The position numbers were made by a program, and so were the translations under genes. A stretch of DNA of 64,000 nucleotides, taken from Artemia franciscana (Eukaryota > Arthropoda > Branchiopoda > Anostraca > Artemiidae). The stretch is from the NCBI RefSeq assembly GCF_032884065.1, contig NC_088875.1:49030971-49094970 (forward strand), in the 5' to 3' direction. Below, piece by piece: positions 35,290-46,799 of this stretch. Under the pieces are notes generated by a model. The model worked only from the letters and a program-made list of their open reading frames with translations. It searched no databases and was not told where the DNA came from. The stretch's first letter is position 1. Every line of letters starts with the position of its first letter.

Positions 35290-36110
35290 ATTTGTCCTGT
35301 TGTGAATTTTTCGGGTTTCTTTTCCTCATCAAGCAAGAAACGCTTCCAGTCACCTAAGTTGGAGTCAAATTGCTTGATTTGATGAGGCTTTCTTCTAGCG
35401 TCAAAGTTTTCATAAATAATTTCAGGTGCTTGGTAATCTTTTGAGTTCTTTGGAATGGTCCTTTCTGACCGTCAAAGGAAGGTGTAATCGTATGTTCATT
35501 CACGTCAGGTTCTTCGGTTTCTAATTCTGTCGCAAACTCTTTTGCTTTCTTGAAAAGCGATATGAATTAAGCGTCTCAACCCAGGTCAGTGAATTCCCAT
35601 TTTGTGGCCTGAATCACAGTGTACAATCGTGAAATAACCAAGACGACCGCCTGGAGCTGTTGAGACAACAAGTTCGTCTTATTCATTATTATTTCTATCC
35701 AGATACGATTGAAAGAAAACAGCGAATGATTCTATCCCCTTCTGGAGCCAAGTTGCTTTTGGCTTTACTGTCAGTTTTCTCACTTACAAAAGACTGTGCA
35801 TCTAGAATGTATTCATTATCGTAGTATAAGCTTTGAAATAGATCAATACCAGTCAGACCACCATATATCAGCACTTCTTTATAGCTCCGGGACTCGCAGT
35901 TCAGCAGGTATCTTGGAACCAACAAACAACTGGTGGCGAGTGTTACTGTTGGAAATGACTGCATATAGAGTTTGGATAAGTGAGATAAAAGAACCAGAGG
36001 TGCCGGCAGTTTCAATGCAGTCCGCAATGACAAAATTCAGCATATGTTCATGGCAATGAATGGGGACTGTGTTTGGTGAGGTTGGTCTCAACTGAGCTTG
36101 ATTAACTTAG
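35290..36110 (-). pseudogene. hAT-superfamily transposase / ZMYM1-like relic
   Basis: On the minus strand, 36091-35879 reads ...TVPIHCHEHMLNFVIADC, then ISLIQTLYAVISNSNTRH. It matches the 'vHC.aHrLNLv..' and 'F...Q.LY.f.s.S..RH' signature of hAT transposases and the related ZMYM1-like proteins. After a frameshift near 35880 the reading continues as SRSYKEVLIYGGLTGIDLF..., where such proteins have 'TRW..R..a' and helices. Further down (about 35560-35370) a frame with AKEFATELETEEPDV fits the later insertion domain. Several frames are needed and a stop cuts the last part, so it is not functional. A domesticated host gene is less likely given the lesions. Confidence 0.65.
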
Positions 36111-36464
36111 AATTGATTAGCTTGATTAACTCACCATGTGTGCTCGGTTGTAGCGCTTTGTTTTACACCAGTTCCATCCGAGTCCACATTCTTGTCACTT
36201 TGCTGTGAATGAAATTTGCTAGACCCTCAGTTTCAACGCTTTTCAACCGGTAGCATCCAACAAATTTTTATTTATTCTTTGTTTCGTTGAAGTATCTATA
36301 AAAAATGAAGTACCTATTAATTCTAGTTTTCCTTCATTTTGTCGACCAGGACATCTGTTTCTTTAAGCCCCCTAAATGGTAAAGAAATCCCCCCGCCAAA
36401 AAAAGTTTATACTTTCCAGTAGCAAATATTTTATTTAAAATTTTATGACTTATACCTTTTTTCC

Positions 36465-37725
36465 AAGGGGCTATGAGGGGTTATATCATACCCCGTAGCA
36501 TAATTATTAGGCCTTTCAACTATGCTGAATAAAATGTTACTTCATATTTTCATCGGACAACTTCGAGTAAAAAAGGGGAATGGAAGGGGGCAATTGCCCT
36601 TCAACCTTGTTAGTCACTTAAAAAGGGTACTATAACTTTTAATTTCCGTTCAAATTGGTCCTCTTTCGATCTTTTAGGAACTTTTGCTCTGCATGATTAG
36701 CCTTGGAAAAAAACATACATCCGTGGTCTTTCTTCTGGAAGACAAATAAAATTCCACATTTTCGTAGACGGGAGTTTGCAACCTCTACTGTTGAATGTTG
36801 AATGTGGAACGACACGTTGAATGTGGTTGTGGGATTTTCTTTATGATTACTTAGATTGTGGGGGTGTTTTTGCCTTTTTTAGAAAATCAGGAAAATTTCT
36901 CAGACTCATTAATTTTAATAAGTAACATAAAGCTTCATGAATTTTAAATATTTGAAATCAGCATAAAAAATAATACTTTTAATGTAGCTAATGTTGTTCA
37001 AATTCTGTTTTTTAGAGTTTTGGTTACTATTAGGCTGAGCCACTTATTATTTACACTTTATTACCTCGGACTGTTTGATTGGTTGGCAAGGGAAGAAAGC
37101 TAAATGCCTGGAAGATCCAACGCCAAATAGGAGAAAAAAGACTACTATGTTGAATAAAATGGCTGCTTCAAATTTTCACCGGGTACCTTTAGGTAAAAAA
37201 GAGGAATGGAAGGAGGGGCATTGCAATCCAATCTTTTTAGTTACTTAAACAGGGCGCAATAAATTTTAATATCTTTTCAAATGGACCCTCAATCGATCTT
37301 TTAGAACCATTGTTTCCGTACGATTACCCATAAAAAAAGCAAAAAAACAAACAAATACACAGGCATATGTGATCTTTATTCTGATAATCAAATAAAATTC
37401 AAATTTTTGCAGACGGGAGTCCGAAACCGCAACAATAAAGTTTTATGATACATTGAACGTAATGGTGGGGTTTTCATTAAGATTCCTTAAAATTTTGGGG
37501 GGTTTCGGCCTTTTTTTTCAAAAATCAGGCAAATTTCTCAGACAAATTACTTTTGATAAGCACCATAAAGCTTCGTGAATTTTAAATATTTGAAATCCAG
37601 ATAAAAATAATTCTTTTAATGTAGCTATTATTGTTGAAATTTCTGTTTTTAGAGTTTTGGTTACTATTGGGTGTTATTTGCTTGACTGTTCAATTGGGCG
37701 GCAAAGAAAGAAAAGATAAATGGCT
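36465..37725 (+). repeat. Two tandem ~600-bp units of a dispersed repeat family
   Basis: Unit 1 (about 36465-37115) and unit 2 (about 37136-37725) share 'GAATAAAATG', 'AAAAAGAGGAATGGAAGG', 'TTAGTCACTTAAAAAGGG', 'AATAAAATTCCACATTTT', 'TTTTAGAGTTTTGGTTACTATT' and the end 'ACTGTTTGATTGG'. The same family forms both arms of the inverted repeat at 55994-59020 and fragments at 50280-50340, 50700-50965, 51265-51350 and 51740-51900. A GAA/AGA run ends unit 2 near 37747-37765. Confidence 0.75.
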
Positions 37726-37769
37726 GCAAAACCCAACGCTGAATAGAAGAAGAAGAAGAAGAAAGTGGT

Positions 37770-40700
37770 ACTTAGGAATGTCATTTTTGATTTCTGATGG
37801 CTAATATCCAAAGGGCAAAAGCTGAGCGTATTTTCTCTGCAACTGATGGTTAATATATGTACTCTTGACTCTTTCTGGACTATGCCTGATACACCTTTAC
37901 GCAATGGAATAAGTAAGTAACCTTGGCTAATTGAGTTGAATTCATCAGGACAAAACCTAATGGTGAACTAGCCTAGTTAAGCCATTCACAAGCTTCTCCT
38001 CACCTAAAAAGATTTCAGCAATGGGCCATACTCTGTCTCAAGGCAATACAACATTTCAAAACCATTTTTACATATATTCTTATTTTTTGAGGCCTATTTT
38101 TATGTGGTAAGACTTGGGCTAGGCCTACTAACAACATCTTGGTGTGAAAACGAATAATTTATCCTAAGGGTGCATTGCTTTAATTCACACCCATCCTCCA
38201 TCCTGATAGATAGATATAGCCTACAGGATGAAACTGATATGATATTTTGTCAGTGACCAACTCCAAAAGCAATAGCATACTCTAAAATAAGCTAAAGGCC
38301 TAAATTTGATTCATTATTTTATGGGCAAAGTTCTGTTTGAAAGATTTCTTGTGAAAATAGATATTAGCTGAGGGTGAAGATAGAGGAGTTTACATAACCA
38401 ACTCAGTCTAAAAAGAAGGTTAACACACCAGCTGATGCCTTTTTATGCTCTTACTGAATAATAGCCATTTTACTCAGATATTTAGTTTTATCTTGTTTAG
38501 ACCCTAAAAAATGATATCCTTTTTTAATTTTTGGCTATAGAAAAGGGTTAAAAACAACAATTCTTGCTTCATTATATGGATAATAATTATACAGAACACT
38601 TCAACCCCAGATCTGCTATACTTTATCCTCCCTCACCCTCACATGCAAATGTATAACCCATATTGCATATTTCTCATGTGCTTTTTGTGTCTCTTTTCAA
38701 TACAATCAGTTGAGTTAATCTGTAATTTGTTTTAAACAAGAAGGATGCTAACAGGCTAAAGTAAACTCATAAATTTTTTTTCAAGACTTATAGATTGTTT
38801 ATTCAATTGGATTTAAGGCAGTCAATGCCTTTGGATTATAAAATCTTGGCAAAACAGAGTTATAACCAAATAGTAATTAAAAATCCTCTATTCATCATGT
38901 GTTTATGTTTCTTGGTTCAATTTATTGGTGTACAGATTGAAACAAGAGTGACACATGACAGACATCTTAGAAAATATATACTTTGGGCTGTATATTTGCC
39001 CCCAGGGGGGGGGGGTTAGGGGTGAGGTTAGGGTAAATTAAATTTAATTGCTTTCAAAACTTTTGTTAACTATCATTTTTCTACATACTATGAAGTAAGA
39101 ATTATTTTCTTAGCATTTTTTCACTCTCAATAGCCCCAATTCTAGACTTACACCTTGGGCTCTTTTTCATTGGCTCTAGTTTTTGAAAATGTATCTTCTA
39201 TAACTTTAGCAGGATCTGAAGCCATACATCCAGATTTAGCAAAGATATGAGACTGAAAGTACTTAATTGAGCAGTGAATCTATTTTGCTATATTTCACTT
39301 TTATAATGGCCTACAAATACTATAAAACTTCATTCTCCTCTTTCAAAGTATTATCTTTGCTTTTCTGACAATGAACCCTTATAATGCAATGTGGTAAATA
39401 TGCCAAGTAGCAGTTCTCCAGAAGGGGACAGCAGAGCTGTTCTCAGGGTAGGGGGAACTAGGTCAGCTGTCCTGGGCACCACAGAGGTCCAGCTGGGGAT
39501 GGTTCTCTTTGATCAAATTTTTCATTTTGATTTGGCTTTTTTTTACTTATATTTGGGTCAGGAGGGGGGCACTTTTATTAATTTTTCCTTAGGCATCATA
39601 ATCCTAGAAACAGCTCTGGGAAACAGGCTAAAACAAAATTACAAATTTTGTGCTCTTTTTTATACTGAAGTCACATGTATTACAAATAATGTGTTTTTCA
39701 CAGTGAATCTGATTTATAACAGAACAAAGAATAGAAACCATGACAAACAAATATACAATTATGGCATTATCAGGGTAATGACTATTATGTTGAAGAAGAG
39801 ATTAAAATAAGGAATCTAATTCCACCATTTTTATTTTTATTTGTGTACAGAGCTGGATCTATGGGAGAGGACAAGTACCTTAGGTGGAAAGCCTGAGGGG
39901 TAGCAAAACAAGAGTAAAATTATAAAAAATAATTAATTCAACATTTAGAATTATATAAATTATAATACGGTACCCAAGTTTTTTGGCAAGCATAATTACA
40001 TGTGTTTTGTGGCATCTGTCTTTTTCATCCTGCTTTGCATAAAGGGTTTATTCGTGCATTGGGATAATAGATGGGTGTGGTTAAGGCTTCAATGGTTGTC
40101 TGCTGCCAAGCTTGGTTGGTCCCCCTGTTAATAGTGTTAAAGTTTTCAGAGGGGCCTCAGTTCACAATTATTTTTTTTAACTAAGACACAAAATGTGTGT
40201 TTTTCAAAATCTAAAATCAGGGCTGTTTTTTTTTGTAATGACAATACAAGGAAAACAACATTTTCATAGTCTACTCCCCAATTGGCGCCCCCGTTAATTT
40301 ACCTATGCTCCCATTTAATTCATCTGATTTAGGGGTTTCAAGAAACCACTCCATCAAATAGATTCCAATATACATGCCTAATGACATAACAATGCTGTTA
40401 TTTTGTTAATATTTGATCAGTTGCAATAAATTCATACAGCATTGTTCCATGTTAAAATAGTTTTGAAATACAAGCAGTAAGCTACAAAAATTAACATTAA
40501 CTGTTCCAAGACACCATCATCATAGCTTTACATACATTTTTGTTTAGTTTTCATATAAGACTTAAACAACTCAGTGTCAATGAAATTTGCAAATACATGT
40601 TTTTCTAACAGCTAAAAACCCATCTTAGTTGTTGGAGTGGCTTGTCTTATTTGACAGATAACACTAATGAGGATCCTTTATTTTTGGGCATTAACATGGC

Positions 40701-40980
40701 TAAGGCAAATGTCACTACTAATGCCTAAGTACAATACCATTCTATTTTTCTTATCTATCCTAGATTTAAAGCAATTCATGTTTACAGGTATGATCTTTTC
40801 CAATTACATTGTAAGGAAAGGAGGAAAATAGTTAAGATAAGAATAATAAGGAAAAGAGAGGTAATAAGGATGCTAAGAAGAGTATAAACTCTTCTAATTG
40901 TCTTATACATGAATTAAGACAAAGCAAGATCTGTACAGACACCTTATGATTCTTATTGCACCATTTATGGTGAAGCTCAA
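37770..40980. other. No recognised gene or repeat
   Basis: Composition is more uniform and largely free of the G-runs seen elsewhere, apart from one at 39005-39014. The open frame 39391-39810 has no recognisable domain, and its Met codon has no convincing context. Confidence 0.4.
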
Positions 40981-40984
40981 CTAA

Positions 40985-41345
40985 CTTAAAACTTTTTTAC
41001 ATGGTCTTCATTGTGCAGGTACCAATCTCCTGATTCAATGTCTTTGGTCAGGAGTGTTATGAGTGGTTGTGGGCAAATCATCTGATGCTTCCTTTGTTTT
41101 CCCCCCAGATTCCTCAAGGTACCCACTTAAAGCTGCATCAACTCTGGTTGAGCTTAAGCCACACCATCAACCCCTGATCCTAACCAAATAACTCTTCAAT
41201 AACCCAAATAACCTTATATAATAATTCTAACAAATAATCCTGTTCCACAATTAGATCATCAGGACTTGAACCCCCTGACCTTGGGATTTCAATTCTTCAG
41301 TGCTAACCACTGACTGGGATGGCTCAACCTGACTCTGAAATTTGT
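40985..41345 (-). mobile_element. tRNA-derived SINE (candidate)
   Basis: On the minus strand, 41345-41255 resembles a tRNA: TCAGTGGTTAGCACTGA (A-box/D-arm, complement at 41297-41313), an anticodon-arm-like GAATTGAAATCCCAA, then GGGTTCAAGTCCTG (B box, complement 41262-41272). The downstream body (to about 40990) is not tRNA-like. The acceptor stem does not pair well, so it is not a functional tRNA gene. A lone tRNA pseudogene is the alternative. Confidence 0.55.
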
Positions 41346-41349
41346 GCAT

Positions 41350-42850
41350 TGAAATTAAGATGATTATTTAAAGCAAAGTGGTGAATTGGTAAAATTGACA
41401 CCATAAACTACATGCTAGTAGAAATATAAACCTGTGCCCATTTTGCTAACCACTGGGGGTTTATGTTTGTACTAACTGTTTTTTTGCACCTTGGAGATAA
41501 AAAGAGATCAGATCTACTAAAAGAAAAGTGGTACTTTAAAGCAAAAAATTACAGCATTTCAAATAGGTCTTTGTATCCATAATTTTGGTTTGAATAAAAA
41601 AAATGCATTTCACATTGTATAGTAAGTACATTCTTCTGTTTTTATCATAGTTGTACTATATAAATATATATTTCATAAATGTTGCACTTCATATTCTGTT
41701 AACCTAACCCATTACTATTTAGCTAGGCCTTATCTATATCTGAGAAAGTAATTTTCATTTTAAACAAGTAATATTATGCTTTTTTTAAAGTATCATATGC
41801 ATCTTTTGATAAAAACCAGCTCTTTTAATAAATAACACGCAATAAATAAATCCCATTATTTTTCTAGAAATATATTCACCTTTACTCTAGACAAATACTG
41901 TAATATTTACAGTATTAACAATGTGGCAGGGAACAACAAAATGTACATTTGTCCCCTAGAAAAATTTTTGATCCAGCATTGACTTTGTATATAGTCAAGG
42001 GCTATATATGGGACCATCAGGTGCAGTAGGGGTAAACCATTATAAACAGAAAGCATAAAATTAGCTATCTAAAAATGCCTCTCTCTTTTCTTAGCATGTC
42101 TCCTTCTGGAGAGCAACTACTTTGTATATCCCCCCTCCTGGACAGAAGCTGAGTTTGTGCTTTTCAAAATAACTTCCCATAGGATCATTAAGGCTCCAAG
42201 GATCAACTAAGGTTGGTCCATTGGATCAACCAAGATTCCTTAGGTTCTGATTTAATGGTTACCTTCTCCAGAAAGAAACACTAGACAATTCTGAAAAATG
42301 CTTAAAAACAATTATAAAATACTTTCTTATTTCAAGATGTGTTTCAAAAAGACCAGTAATTTTCATCAAATGTCAGAAGGCCTATGTCAATTAATTCAGT
42401 ATGGGTTCTAGCTCTGACTTTTAATCAGTCCATAGGCTGTGGTGGATTTAGCATTTGTCTCAAATGGAGAGATGCAAGAAAGTTCCCTTAGGTAGAGAGT
42501 GTCCCTACCTGAGTAGACTTGACAACAGTCTTGTGGTGGAAAAAATATACCTCTAAAATGTTTAAAGAATAGACTATTTTGAAATGGACATCATTTTTGG
42601 ATGAGTCATACATAAAATCTCAAGTATTTAATTTTTGGAATAGCTATGAAATTTGAATACAGCTTTCTGAGAGTCTATTTGCTGGCTGTATTTGCTCAAA
42701 TTAAACATTCTTGATTGTTGTTAACTGTATTTGTCAATAGTAAACAGTCTGGGTTGTTTTCTAGAAGTATAGACTGTAGTTCTTCTTCCTTTTTGAAGGA
42801 GGGAGAATTTCCAACATAATGCTTAAAAGAGTTGACAGAAGTAACTTCCT
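41350..42850. other. No recognised gene
   Basis: I see no coding-like frame, RNA gene or family repeat here. Confidence 0.35.
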
Positions 42851-42859
42851 GTGACTTAC

Positions 42860-43225
42860 TTAATGCTTTCTTGGCTTTCTAGGAAAGCCTAACGTTTGAC
42901 TAAACCTTGTTATAGTTCACCTCTAAAAACCTTTTTACTTGGTCAACAACAAAATTCTGATGCATTTATTCACCAACAACTTACTTGACCTTCTCTTAGT
43001 AAAAGCTAAAATATTGCTTCTCCCAAACAGATCAGAGGGGATGTAAAAAACAAGAACACATTCTCTCAGCCCTTCCTGGTTTACTGTGGAATTCCTCAAG
43101 GAGTCTTATCTTAAGGACCACTTTTATACCATGTAATGGTTAATGATATTAGAATAAGTAATAAATTCCCTCAAAGATGGAAATATCTGAATGACGTGTT
43201 AGTTTTCAAAGTTAATTTGTAGAAA
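42860..43225 (+). pseudogene. Degenerate LINE reverse transcriptase fragment
   Basis: The frame at about 43055-43225 reads FSQPFLVYCGIPQGVLS, a stop, then GPLLYHVMVNDI and RWKYLNDVLVFKVN. This follows the RT palm pattern 'CGIPQG..LGPLLF..mVND' and 'RWKYvDD', with the first catalytic Asp replaced by Asn (YLND) and a stop inside the GPLLY block. Upstream shreds near 42890-43040 fit the preceding RT segment only with several frame changes. It differs from the minus-strand LINE of the duplicated region, so it is a separate family. Confidence 0.75.
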
Positions 43226-43439
43226 AATTAAAAGTGACCCCCCTGGAATCCTAACCTGTGTTTTGGACAATCCTAAGAATCTAAGTATGCAAGTAAATAT
43301 TTATGATCAAGTTTCACAAAGATTAAACTTCTTGAAATCTTGTCCCATCTCAATGACCCTATTCCACTCGAAATATTTCTGAAACATCTGAAATTCCATG
43401 GTGTCACAGGCCCCAAAACTTTAGTATATATTTCAAATC

Positions 43440-43985
43440 AGGGATCATCCAGGTTATCAAAAGGGATCATCTGAAATATCCCATGAATGGTTAAGGGTAT
43501 TAAGTTGACACTCTCAGAGAACAATGAGGGAGTATTAAGCTAAATCAAAAGACTTAAAGTCATTCAGGCTGTCAAAATGACGTATCTTTAATGTCTCAAG
43601 GAAAACTTAGATTATCAAGTTAAAAATGTTGGTGAAACTAGAGGCGGATGTTGAACTAAATTAAAAGACACTCTCTGCATCAAGAATATCAAAAGGTTGT
43701 ATATGTAATGTCTCAGAAACAGTTGAGGGTAAATTGAAACCTCTATTGGATAATGAACCATATCCAAAGGCACTATCTGTATCTATATTGTCAAAAGGGC
43801 GTATCTAAAATGTCTCAGGAACAGTAGAGGATAATAAATTGAAACTTCCAGGGAATGTTCAGGGGGATATTGAACTGCATTAAAAGACACTTATGTGCGT
43901 TTAGGTTGTCAAAACAGGGTATCTGCAATATTTTAGGTACAGTTAAGGGTATAAATTAACAGCTTCAAGTGCAATAAATTTGCAA
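43440..43985 (+). repeat. ~118-bp tandem repeat, about five units
   Basis: The anchor 'AATGTCTCAGGAACAGT' and variants occur near 43473, 43590, 43708, 43809 and 43929. Unit content matches the block at 13535-14130, and both blocks end in 'AGGGTATAAATTAAC'. Confidence 0.82.
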
Positions 43986-44349
43986 GTGCAATCTGTTTGC
44001 ATAGATTTCGTTGGCCTATTTTTGTTTTTATGTTTTTAATTGAAAATCAGAAGTTTTTTTTTATTACACAAGCTAAAATTGTATTCATTTAAACAAACAA
44101 GCTGTTAAACAAAATATAATATGATAAGATTCTTATAATAAGCATGCCAGTCAATATTCATGTATATTAAAGGTTGTAACTGGATGGGGGTAAGGATAGC
44201 TTCAGTTCTGTAGATGGTAAACAAACCATGTAGATTTAGTATCAGTATGTTTGCACGATATTCCTCTTTCACATCCACCCACAACTATATTGTAAAATAT
44301 TATGAAAATTTTATGCAAAATTGTGTGCTTAGTTTCATTTTCTACTTTT

Positions 44350-45804
44350 TATGGCACTTGGTAAATACTAAGTGCCATATAGCAATCGCAAATTCTGTTG
44401 GTCCCGGTTTTGCTAGTTTATGCTCTTCCAGATAAGCTAGGACAATGAAATTCGGCAGGCGTATCAGGGACCAGACCATATTAATTAAAAATAGTCGTTT
44501 CCCCGATTCGACCATCTGGGGGGGGAGTGGGGGGACAGTTAACTCCGAAAAATAGAAAAATTGAGATATTTTAAACTTACGAACGGGTGATCGGATCTTA
44601 ATGAAATTTGATATTTAGAAGGATATCGTGTCTCAGAGCTCTTATTTTAAATCCCGACCAGATCCGGTGACATTGGGAGGAGTTGAAGGAGGGAACCTAA
44701 AATCTTGGAAAGCGCTTAGAGTGGAGGGATTGGGATGACACTTGGTGGGAAAAATAAGCACAAGTCTCAGATATGTGATTGATATAATCGGAGTGAATCT
44801 GCTCTCTTCGGGGGTGTTGGAGGAGAAAAATTGAGGTATTTCTAACTTACGAACGGGTGATTGGATCTTAATGAAATTTTATATTTAAAGGGATCGTTTT
44901 TCAGAGCTCTTCTTTCAAATCCCGATCGAATTCGTTGACAATGGGAGGGGTTGGAGGGGGAACCTAAAATCTTGGAAAGCGCTTAGAGTGGAGGGATCGG
45001 GATGACACTTGGTGGGAAAAATAAGCACAAGTCTTAGATATGTGATTGACATAATCGGACTGAATCTGCTTTCTTTGTGGGAGTTGGAGGGGGTGTTAAT
45101 TTGGAAAAATTAGAAAAAATGAGATATTTATAACTTAAGAACGGGTGACCGTTCGTGAGGTATTTTTAAATTTGATATTTAGAAGGAACTTACGTCTCAG
45201 ATATCCTATTTTAAACCCCAACCAGATCTGGTGACATTGGGGGGGGGGGAGTTGAAGGGGAAACCGGAAATCTTGGAAAACGCTTAGGGAGGAGAGATTG
45301 GGATGAAACTTGGTGGGTAGAATAAGCAAATGACGTAGATACGTGATTGACGTAACCGGACTGGATCTACTCTCTTTGGGGGAGTTACGGAGGGGGTCCA
45401 GTGCTTTGGCGAGTTCGGTGCTTCTGGACGTGCTAGGACGACGAAAATTGGTAGGCGTGTCAGGAAGCTGCAAAATTGGACTTGATAAAGTCGTTTTCCC
45501 CGATTCGACCATCTGGGGGGGAGGGCTGAAGGGAGAGGAAAAATTAGAAATAATGAGGTATTTTTGACTTAAAAGTCGTTTATCGGATCTTAATGAATTT
45601 TGATATTTAGAAGGACATCCTGACTCAGAGCTCTTGTTTTAATTCTGACTCAGAGCTCTTATTTTAAATCCTGACCGGCATTAAGCCTCTGATTTTCTTT
45701 TTAAATTAATCTATTGATTCTTAGAATTTTGCTAGAGCTCATGCCATATGAGCTCTTGGCTCTTCCGACCTCGTCACAAGGGCCATATGAGCTCTTAGCT
45801 CTTG
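44350..45804. mobile_element. Second copy of the Helentron-like element
   Basis: It has the same 5' end (TTTTTATGGCACTTGGTAAA then TACTAAGTGCCATATAGCAA), also preceded by a T-run, and the same ~280-bp internal units ('GAACGGGTGATCGGATCTTAATG' at about 44581, 44851 and a decayed one near 45130). It shares the last ~400 bp with the copy at 5876-7493, including the sub-terminal hairpin at 45734-45756, which here has two perfect 9-base arms and a 5-base loop. It ends at GAGCTCTTAGCTCTTGTT. Some internal units are damaged or missing. Confidence 0.65.
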
Positions 45805-45879
45805 TTTTGTTTGTTTCTGAGTGCTCAGTTGCGGAGTAGAAATACCTGAAATGCCTACCTAATTATTTATTGAGCTGTA

Positions 45880-46790
45880 ATCAGACATATACGGAAGTTT
45901 GTCTGTAGGGACAGGAGCAGAGTCGTTAAACGTGCAAAAACTAGACATTTTTTAATTGAACTTTTCGCAAATTATGGGAATTAAAAAAAATTATTAAATA
46001 CGGAAGAATTAAGGGGCCCTCCGTCGAGATCGGTATTAGGAAGGCTTTGAATTTTTCACCTGAGTTTTTCAGGTGGTAATTATCATATTCTTAATGTTTC
46101 AGCCAGTCGGTATTAGAAGTAGAATTTTTTAAAGAAAAAAAACGTGGCTACTCGTGTGTCTTCATTAATCTGTGCTCTAACCCATTCCGAAGGTCTCAGC
46201 GCTTTTTAAAACTCTGGAATCTTAATCAAATCTGTTTAAACGTAATGAAACTTATTTAATCTTAATTAAATCTACCAAGATCATCTGTCTTCATTTTAAA
46301 GCTAAACTCATACCGCAAAGCTAGTTAATTAGTATTGACGGTTAAGATTTTCTCTATTCTGATGTTATACTAGTTAAGAACAAGGCGTAAATCCTTAAGT
46401 TTTTGAACTTTCAAAGGATATTATATTGCAATTTTGTCTTTGTATTTATTTTTAAGAGGTAATATAAGAAAAAATCAAACTTAAAACGAAAAAAGAATTG
46501 CTATTGAAGTATAAATAAAACCCAAAACGAAAAAAAAAACAATCAATGCAAACAAACATATAATATTTACTAATATAAATGAATAAATAAATCTTAAAAC
46601 GAGTGAAACTTAATATATTAAAATGCAAATAGTTGATTTGCAGAATATGCAAATCAACCCTGAAACGAACAAAATACACTACAAACAAGAGTTTGGGTAG
46701 CGCCTCCTAAACTTTCAAAGGATGTTATATTGTACCTCTAATTTTGTCTTTGTATTTATTTTTGAGAGGTAATATCAGAAATAAACTTAT
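45880..46790. repeat. Dispersed AT-rich repeat with internal direct repeat and hairpin
   Basis: 'CTTTCAAAGGATATTATATT...TTTGTCTTTGTATTTATTTTT' at about 46409-46472 recurs at 46711-46780. Between them, AAACATATAATATTTACTAA-type sequence is shared with 9120-9200 and 22700-22770. A perfect hairpin (GTTGATTTGCA, 5-base loop) is at 46632-46658. Confidence 0.65.
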
Positions 46791-46799
46791 TTTTCGATT

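Noticed and set aside
39391..39810. 139-codon plus-strand frame
   Set aside because: No recognisable domain or splice-bounded structure; the amino-acid pattern looks like translated non-coding DNA.
41255..41345. Functional tRNA gene on the minus strand
   Set aside because: The A and B boxes are recognisable but the acceptor stem does not pair, and the sequence continues into a SINE-like body.
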